The notes under the pieces are model-generated. The model searched no databases. It was not told the origin of the DNA and worked only from the letters and a program-made list of their open reading frames with translations. The translations under genes were made by a program, and so were the position numbers. Below, in pieces: positions 58,501-64,000 of a stretch of DNA of 64,000 nucleotides (its first letter is position 1; each line of letters opens with the position of its first letter). The stretch comes from Brassica napus (taxonomy: Eukaryota > Streptophyta > Magnoliopsida > Brassicales > Brassicaceae): positions 51,770,439 to 51,834,438 of the forward strand of contig NC_063452.1 in the NCBI RefSeq assembly GCF_020379485.1, read 5' to 3'.

Positions 58501-59263
58501 ACTTATATTTAAGTCGTCTGGTAACTTCTAACTTGTTATATTTAATATGCAGCATATAGATGCTTGGATTAATGTGCTAAGGCAGAGGTATCAGGAGAAC
58601 CCACAAGCTTTCAGGAGCGAGCGAATGTGCTTCCTGGATCACAACTTTTCCCAGTCTTGGAGAGAGCAGTATCAGCTCTTCAAAACATCGGAACCTGATC
58701 ACAAAGGTTTAGGAAGAGTTCTACCTGGTGGGGCGTCGAATTTTTATGACGGATCAATACCTTCATTTTGCCAATCAAACAAGAAGTGGGGGGAGGACAT
58801 TGATGATATCTATGCGCCAGTGAACTTGAACGACAAGCATTGGGTTGCTATTTGGATATCGATCCCTAAGAGGCACATAGTCGTCTGGGACAGCATACCT
58901 TCATCTAGTGTACCAGACGCATGGGATGCGATAATGGAGCCTTTTCTCCAGATGGTCCCTTATCTGCTTGTTGAGTGCGCAGCCACCGACGAAATACGGG
59001 TCAAATACGGGTTGGAGCCATACACATATGAGAGACCGCTGAAAGGTGTACCCACGGCCAACAATGGTGATTGTGGCGTGTACGCTGTAAAGTACATTGA
59101 ATGTCATGCTCTCGGGGTCTCCTTTGACCCTAAAGACTTTGCTAGGTGCAACGCGAAGAAAATGAGGGATAATATGGCGGTGGATATATGGAAGGAGCTT
59201 GTTGATCAGCATCTGAAAGAAAATGTGGATGGTGATAAGTTCGTGGGCATGTATGATTTTTGA
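55584..59263 (+). CDS. DUF1985-Ulp1 (C48) protease gene carried by the MULE
   Basis: Predicted exons: 55584-55622, 55780-56628, 56931-57643, 57855-58222, 58291-58384, 58553-59263. Exon 2 holds the DUF1985 domain (283 aa, from MDIPELPRRLYTSGEEPE). Exon 3 is acidic then Pro/Gln/Lys-rich. The last exon (236 aa) is a Ulp1-type cysteine protease with His96 (DKHWVAIWI), Asp113 (VVWDSI) and Cys174 (NNGDCGVYAVKYIEC), numbered in that exon. The usual oxyanion Gln before NxxDCG is Thr168. Such enzymes cleave SUMO-type conjugates; the substrate here is unknown. A 1-nt shift near 57585-57591 puts the exon 3 end out of phase with exon 4, so the copy as read is probably interrupted. Four introns carry the palindromic repeat; the 68-bp fourth has only a half site. 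Confidence 0.8.
55627..55746 (+). repeat. Palindromic repeats in intron 1 of the protease gene
   Basis: TAATTTAAGTCGTCTGGAAA, GGACGACTTAGTAGATGACTT, AAGTCGTCCATTTGGAAGAC and similar words occupy nearly the whole intron (55623-55779) between the donor GTAAGT and acceptor TTTTGCAG. Confidence 0.9.
56645..56885 (+). repeat. Palindromic repeats in intron 2 of the protease gene
   Basis: Four to five units of roughly 48 bp (CTGGACGACTTATCGGACGA, TTAATTAAGTCGTCTGGAAA, GTCTTCCCAG) fill the intron 56629-56930. It is the clearest head-to-tail series of palindrome pairs inside an intron. Confidence 0.92.
57665..57835 (+). repeat. Palindromic repeats in intron 3 of the protease gene
   Basis: A variant unit pairs GTCCAGACGACT/AGTCGTCTGGAC-like words with GGTTAACTAGTTGTCC and GGACGACTAGTTGACC, so the motif has merged with a GGTCAACTAG unit. 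It fills intron 57644-57854. Confidence 0.88.
58395..58525 (+). repeat. Palindromic repeats in intron 5 of the protease gene
   Basis: TTTAAGTCGTCTACAAAGTC, TTTCCAGACGACTTAAAGAT and GGACGACCACGTAGACGACTT fill intron 58385-58552. The short intron 4 (58223-58290) holds just one half site (TTAGTCGTCCAAAAC). Confidence 0.88.
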
Positions 59264-59344
59264 ACTTGTCTTTGTATTTGAACATGATTTTTTAACGAGC
59301 GAAGTATTTGTATTTCAACTTGTCTTTGTATAGATTTGTAAATA

Positions 59345-59695
59345 TATAAGTTGTCTGGAAGAAATAAGTCGTCTGGAAGGTTTTCCAACTGGACGACTTA
59401 CAAATAAGTCGTCTAGAAGGTTTGGACGACTTATTATAAGTCGTCTGGAAGGTTTTCCAACTGGACGACTTACACTGGACTTCTAAAAATAAAATACACT
59501 GGACGACTTACACTGGACTTCTAAAAATAAATAAACTGGACGACTTAGTAGAAGGTAGTCTAAAAATAAAATACAATTGAAGGAAGAAATAAGTTGTCTG
59601 GAAGGCTTGGACGACTTATAATTAAGTCGTCTGGTAGGTTTTCCAACTGGACGACTTACAAATAAGTCGTCTGGAAGGTTTTCCAGCTGGACAAC
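59345..59695. repeat. Palindromic repeats between the convergent genes
   Basis: Units such as AAGTCGTCTGGAAGGTTTTC, CAACTGGACGACTTA and AAATAAGTCGTC lie between the protease stop (59263) and the transposase stop (59695), i.e. in the shared 3' untranslated/terminator space. Confidence 0.88.
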
Positions 59696-62104
59696 TAGTC
59701 AACTGGTTGTGTACATTGTGGTTTCGTATGGCCAGTTTCCTTGCAGTTTGAGCATCTCCGTGCCCTGTGTTTCTTCCTAGGTTTGTGTCCTCTCATCCTA
59801 GATAGCTCCAACCAAGATTGCCATCTTGATTTCTTCGGTCTCCCCCGACCACGCTTTAGTTCTGGAGGAAAGCATTCTCGTTCCTCAATATGTTGTGACA
59901 CGATAGGATATATATTCTCTGAGTATCCTGCATACAGATAATTCTTTGAGTACAGTGGACATACAAGTGTGGAGATATGCAAACCAGCATGTGTTCCAGC
60001 AGCTATAGCATGAGAGCAAGGTATTTTCTCCACTCCATAGACACCACAATCACACTTTGCATGTTCCAAATCAACCACACAGTCCATTTTGCCACCTTTG
60101 ACAAAGAAATGCCATCCATCAATTGGTTCGACCGTCATCGTATCCGCTATCTCTTCTCGAACAGCAAGCAAGTATTCAACAGCCCGGCTATGTTCAGTTG
60201 TGAGACTCAAAGCATCTTGTCTCCTTTTCCAATACCATTTTCCTAACTTCTGCCTTATGAACTCCAGCAGGAACGTAATCGGAAATCCTCTTGCTCGCTT
60301 CAGTGCGGAATTAATAGATTCAGCAATGTTGCTTGTTTTTATGTTGAACCTGTTCCCCTTACAATAAACCCTTGACCATAGCCTGACGTCGGCTTTCTCC
60401 AAATACGTTGCAAGTTCCGGGTTTGCACTCCGTATCTCAGCCATGTACCGGTCAAAATCGTAAACCGTGTGAGCATAAGCAGCCCCTTTCACCAAGTACA
60501 TGAGATGTTTCCCTTTAAACTTTTTGACAATGTTATCTTGAAGGTGATAATAACATATTCCTCGGGTTTCCCAAGGAAACACCTTATCACACGCACTTTT
60601 AATGGCCTTGTGCCGGTCGGAGACTATCACCAGAGGCTTGTCATGAGATATACAACTAGCCAATTTTGTGAAAAACCATTCCCAAGAAGGTACATCTTCC
60701 TCATCCATGATCCCAAAAGCCAATGGGAATATCTGAAAATTGCCATCTTGTGCGGCTGCAACTAACATAGTTCCTCCATACTTTCCACTTAGGTGAGTTC
60801 CATCCACCACAATGACCCTTCTCTGATACTTAAAACCTTTGATAGAAGCTCCAAAAGAGAGAAATAGATACTTAAATCTTTTCATAGAATCAAGTTCTAT
60901 CGCCGTGATAGAATCAGGATTTGCAATGGAGATTTGCTCGAGATATGATGCCAGAATACCCTTCTTCTGCTGATCCTCTCACCAATCTTTGTGCATATAA
61001 CAGTGCTCTGTATGAAGTGGTGTAATCAAGCGCCATGCCAAACATGTTCCTCATTGCATCAGTGATATGCTGCGGAGTTATCCCATCAATGATTCCAACA
61101 CGATCAATGAAAAGACTACCTACATACTTCGGAGTACAGTGTCTCCGCTGAGCGATTCGGTCTCCCGCTGAGCATAAATGTTTTTCCACATACTTTGTTA
61201 CCCAAAACGTGTTTGTCCCATGTTTGACACTCGCTCTGACCTTCCATCCACAATAGCTAACCCGACATGTTGCCACAACGAGAGTTTTCGTTGATTTGTA
61301 TAATCTGAAAGAAAACTTACCCCTCACTGCTGCCAACCGCAGCTCTGAAAGCAGTGCACGCTTGCTAACAAAACTCTGGTTGACATAAATACTGGTACCA
61401 TTCGATTTTCCTCCTTCAATAGCATTTGTCTTAGCATATGTCTTTTGGATTTCTTCAAAACAAATATTATCATCATCTTCCTCGTCCTCATCTGGAACCT
61501 TTCCATAAAGACTGTAATCCCCACCATTCTGATCTGTTTCACCAACAATAGAATTATCAGCATCCTCCTCCCCATTTTCCTCCTCCCCATCTTGATTTTC
61601 ATCTTCAACAAACTCATTATCACCAACATCTTCATCATCATCACCAACATCTTCTTCCCATTCACCAGCTTCATCATTATCACCAACATCTTTTTCCCAT
61701 TCACCAGCTTCATCAATATCCCTTTTCTCTGAAACCGTTTCGACCTTGCTGCGGCTTGATACACAAAGACATACTCTATGGGTTTTGAGTATCTCCAGCA
61801 AGTTTCGAACTTGTCTATCACTTGTAACATGAATGGGAAGACTGCCTGGAGCCATCATCATTTCTGCTGGTAATGAGTAGCTAATCTCCACACTCACTGT
61901 TCTCATGTCCAGGTTATAATCTTCTTGAGCCATTGCAACAAGTTCAGCATGTGTTGAATCTTCATTCAATAAAAACAATCTTGCTCCTTTGAGATCATCA
62001 ACCACAAAATCCCAACGGAAATCTCTCAACAACCATTCTCCATACACTGCATGTAACTGAAAAATCATCTGCAAATATTCAAAATAAAACACATTAGTAA
62101 ACAT
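59695..62104 (-). pseudogene. MULE transposase (mudrA/Kaonashi-like), one-base frameshift
   Basis: Minus-strand transposase of about 790 codons if read from the ATG at 62068-62066, or slightly longer from 62104. Order: N-terminal PB1-like/variable region (QLHAVYGEWLLRDFRWDF); a long Asp/Glu-rich linker (DNDEAGEWEEDVGDDDEDVG); an N-terminal DNA-binding region ending RVSYCGWKVRASVKHG; and the MULE core with first Asp in VVDGTHLSGKY, second Asp in IVSDRHKAI and candidate Glu in SNIAESINSALK. A SWIM finger CDCGVYGVEKIPCSHAI, an RGRGRPKKS basic AT-hook-like motif, and CCHC knuckle CSNCKETGHTKPQC close it. One frame change near 60955-60961 (an extra base in a C run on the plus strand) separates the halves; I see no other lesion. 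The frame is otherwise clean, so the loss looks recent. Confidence 0.88.
61455..61735 (-). repeat. Coding repeat: acidic linker of the transposase
   Basis: In-frame repeats of GATGAAGCTGGTGAATGGGA and GTTGGTGATAATGATG encode DEAGEWEEDVGDDDED-like units. The opposite strand shows a false Ile/Phe-rich frame. Confidence 0.75.
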
Positions 62105-62109
62105 AGAGA

Positions 62110-62960
62110 AAATGAAGTCGTCCAGAAGACTTTAAGGTAAGTCGTCTAAAGAGGTCACTTTTGCAATTGAAAATTAAAAAGGACGACTTAATTCTAAGTC
62201 GTCCGGCTTTGTTTGTTAAAAAAAAAACTTCAGACGACTTATATATAAGTCGTCTACGAGAAACGGGCTAGTTTTGCATTTGACCGAATCGTGTCAGATC
62301 TTTGACTATTTCTGGACGACTTATAATTCAGTCGTCTCTGGGAAAGTTAAAATTTCAATATTTTATGAAAACTTGACGACTTACGTGTAAGTCGTCCTAG
62401 GTTAGTTTTGTAATTGAAAAATAAAACTTGAAATTTAACTTTCTCCAGACGACTTAGATGAAAGTCGTCCAGCTAAACGACTTAATTTAAGGTCGTTCGG
62501 GATAAGCAAAGTTTGACCAGAAAATTGGGAAAAATTCTGGACGACTTTGCTTTCCCCGGACGACTTTAAATTAAGTCTTCTGGAGGGACGACTTTATATT
62601 AAGTCGTCTGGTTAAAGTTAAATTATGAAGTTTTATTTTTCAATTACAAAACTAACCTAGGACGACTTACACGTAAGTCGTCAAGTTTTCATAAAATATT
62701 GAAATTTTAACTTTCCCAGAGACGACTGAATTATAAGTCGTCCAGAAATAGTCAAAGATCTGACACGATTCGGTCAAATGCAAAACTAGCCCGTTTCTCG
62801 TAGACGACTTATATATAAGTCGTCTGGAGTGTTTTTTTTTAACAAACAAAGCTGGACGACTTAATTTAAGTCGTCCGTTTGACCAGAAGACTCATCAGTA
62901 AGTCTTCTACATACAGATGACTTACTAGTAAGTCTTCTACGCGAACAGATCTTGAAAAAA
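62110..62960. repeat. 3' subterminal palindromes and large hairpin of the Ulp1-MULE
   Basis: Arms 62181 to about 62490 and about 62590 to 62878 are inverted copies with several internal GACGACTTA..TAAGTCGTC palindromes. The loop contains AGTTTGACCAGAAAATTGGG, similar to the loop of the hairpin at 50645-51310. It is located just upstream of the transposase start, so it may lie in its promoter or leader. Confidence 0.85.
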
Positions 62961-63472
62961 AATTCAAATTTGTACCTTAAACTAGGTGAGATGACTTCGT
63001 TTGCACACAGGGTCTTCTCCAACCACCCAGAACCTCAAACGAAAGCAACCGTTAGTCAAAACGAAAGAAATATGGCTCTGTCAACCATAGCCCATATTTT
63101 GAATCAAAAGCTTGAGTTTTTTGGATGAATATAGAGAGAAAGTGAAAGAAATGTTGTTTTTAGTTCATAACAATTGAAACAGAGAGAGTGTAAAGAGATT
63201 TACGTGCATTAAAGGGCATTAAAAGCTCCAAACAGTTCGTACAAGGTTGTTGCCACTATTCATTGCAGTGGCAATATTGTAAATACTTGAAGAAGATGAG
63301 GTTGAGACAGTAAAACAGCCATTTTCGAAAAAAAAAAATGTTAATGGCATTTTCGTAGATAATATGCAGGTGTAGGGTTAAAATCTCAAAAAAAGAGTCA
63401 AAAGAAAAGGTTAGTTTTCTGTTTGACTCCAAGTTTTGAGTCAACTTAGAAAGATGCTATTTTGGAGATTTG

Positions 63473-64000
63473 CTCATATAAAATTGAGCGTGTTTATAAA
63501 AATACACTTGAAAATAACTCACCACCCGACTCTAAATTAATTTACAGCTAATAGACCAAAAAAAAAAACAGTTAACCTGCCTAATTAGTTGTCTCGTGGA
63601 ACGAATTTCAAAACTATATATGTTATGTATAAATATTTTTGCGAAAAAAAATATTTAAACTGATTCAACTTTCTTTTAGTATTCTATTTATTTAACAACT
63701 TTTCTTTAATTTATTTTACTTTAAATTACTCTCAGTGAGTAAAATTTCACCAATCATGCCCCTTTGCCTGTTACCATGAAGATTTTAATCAAAACTAATT
63801 TCTTCTTCTTTTTTTAAAACCTTTACAAAATGCAGGTGTTACATCAAACTTGGGAGATAGCAAAAGCAAAATCCAAAAGAGAATAAATTGAAAGATATAA
63901 AGAAAGAAAGAATAGAAAGCCACTATACAAAACTACACATGTCATACACAAAATGTAAATTAGATCTTATCGAGTTGGTGCCGCAGCACAGTAGCACACA
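63473..64000. other. AT-rich flank
   Basis: No gene or transposon end recognised between the outer MULE boundary and the end of the window. Confidence 0.5.

Larger units (their letters stand above)
54336..63455. mobile_element. Ulp1-carrying MULE (Kaonashi-like), about 9.1 kb
   Basis: Inverted ends share TGACTCAAAACTTGGAGTCAAAC (54353-54375 and, inverted, about 63417-63439). The exact outermost bases and target duplication are not clear. It contains two convergent genes: a DUF1985-Ulp1 protease gene (plus strand, 55584-59263) and a mudrA-type transposase (minus strand, 62104-59695). Subterminal and intronic regions are filled with GACGACTT/AAGTCGTC palindromes. The combination of a MULE transposase with a Ulp-like protease is known from Arabidopsis and other plants as Kaonashi/KI MULEs; assignment to that group is by layout and domains. 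Confidence 0.85.

Noticed and set aside
61445..61732. Ile/Phe-rich 95-aa membrane-like ORF
   Set aside because: It is the complement of the Asp/Glu repeat in the transposase linker.

Overview
The window is nuclear DNA of a crucifer plant, most likely Brassica or a close relative. It has intron-containing genes with GT-AG splice sites, AT-rich intergenic DNA, telomere-type CCCTAAA/TTTAGGG tracts, and several plant transposon superfamilies (MULE, PIF/Harbinger, Helitron, hAT, Stowaway, LINE, SINE). There are no rRNA genes, CRISPR arrays or bacterial operons; tRNA-like promoter boxes occur only inside SINEs. From memory, the host gene order (two cis-prenyltransferases, two root-cap/LEA-related secreted proteins, PDX2, GRIK2, F-box/kelch protein) matches Arabidopsis chromosome 5 around At5g60500-At5g60570. 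This synteny should be confirmed by a search.

Host genes. Two single-exon cis-prenyltransferases (3321-4133 and 16125-16940) are duplicates. Each is followed by a convergent root-cap-family sequence: a broken one after copy 1 (4500-5155) and an intact one after copy 2 (17344-18425). So a cis-prenyltransferase plus root-cap block was duplicated, and the two copies are now separated by a Harbinger element and a Helitron. A second root-cap gene with a Lys/Glu-rich insert lies at 19867-21272. PDX2 (vitamin B6 synthase glutaminase subunit; six exons, 255 aa) is at 26219-27870. GRIK2-type SnRK1-activating kinase (eleven coding exons, 414 aa) is at 33488-35614, with a short uORF upstream. The F-box/kelch gene is at 37029-38168.

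Mobile DNA in the first two thirds. There is a foldback element with telomere-like repeats (2454-3110), a 4.6-kb Harbinger with a doubly nonsense-mutated DDE transposase (5411-10039), and a 4.7-kb Helitron with an apparently intact RPA1-like gene but no Rep/helicase (10828-15560). Further on are a Stowaway MITE (15670-15889), a foldback with 9-bp target duplications (21788-22620), two minus-strand Helitrons bracketing PDX2 (22874-25494 and 28136-31269), a hAT-like MITE (31343-31761), two SINEs, a 5'-truncated LINE, and Tourist-like MITEs. Several tiny tail-only retroposon insertions are also present.

Mobile DNA from 42 kb onward is dominated by Mutator-like elements. A degenerate MULE (42031-45743) has about 100-bp TIRs and a perfect 9-bp target duplication. 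A non-autonomous element (47619-51962) carries an 11-bp tandem array and a large hairpin. A related 9.1-kb element (about 54336-63455) carries a MULE transposase gene convergent with a DUF1985-Ulp1 protease gene, like the Kaonashi-type Ulp-carrying MULEs known from Arabidopsis. The most striking signal is a short palindromic motif family built on GACGACTTA...TAAGTCGTC. It fills non-coding parts of both related elements, including four of the five introns of the protease gene (the short fourth intron has only a half site), and I did not see it in their exons.
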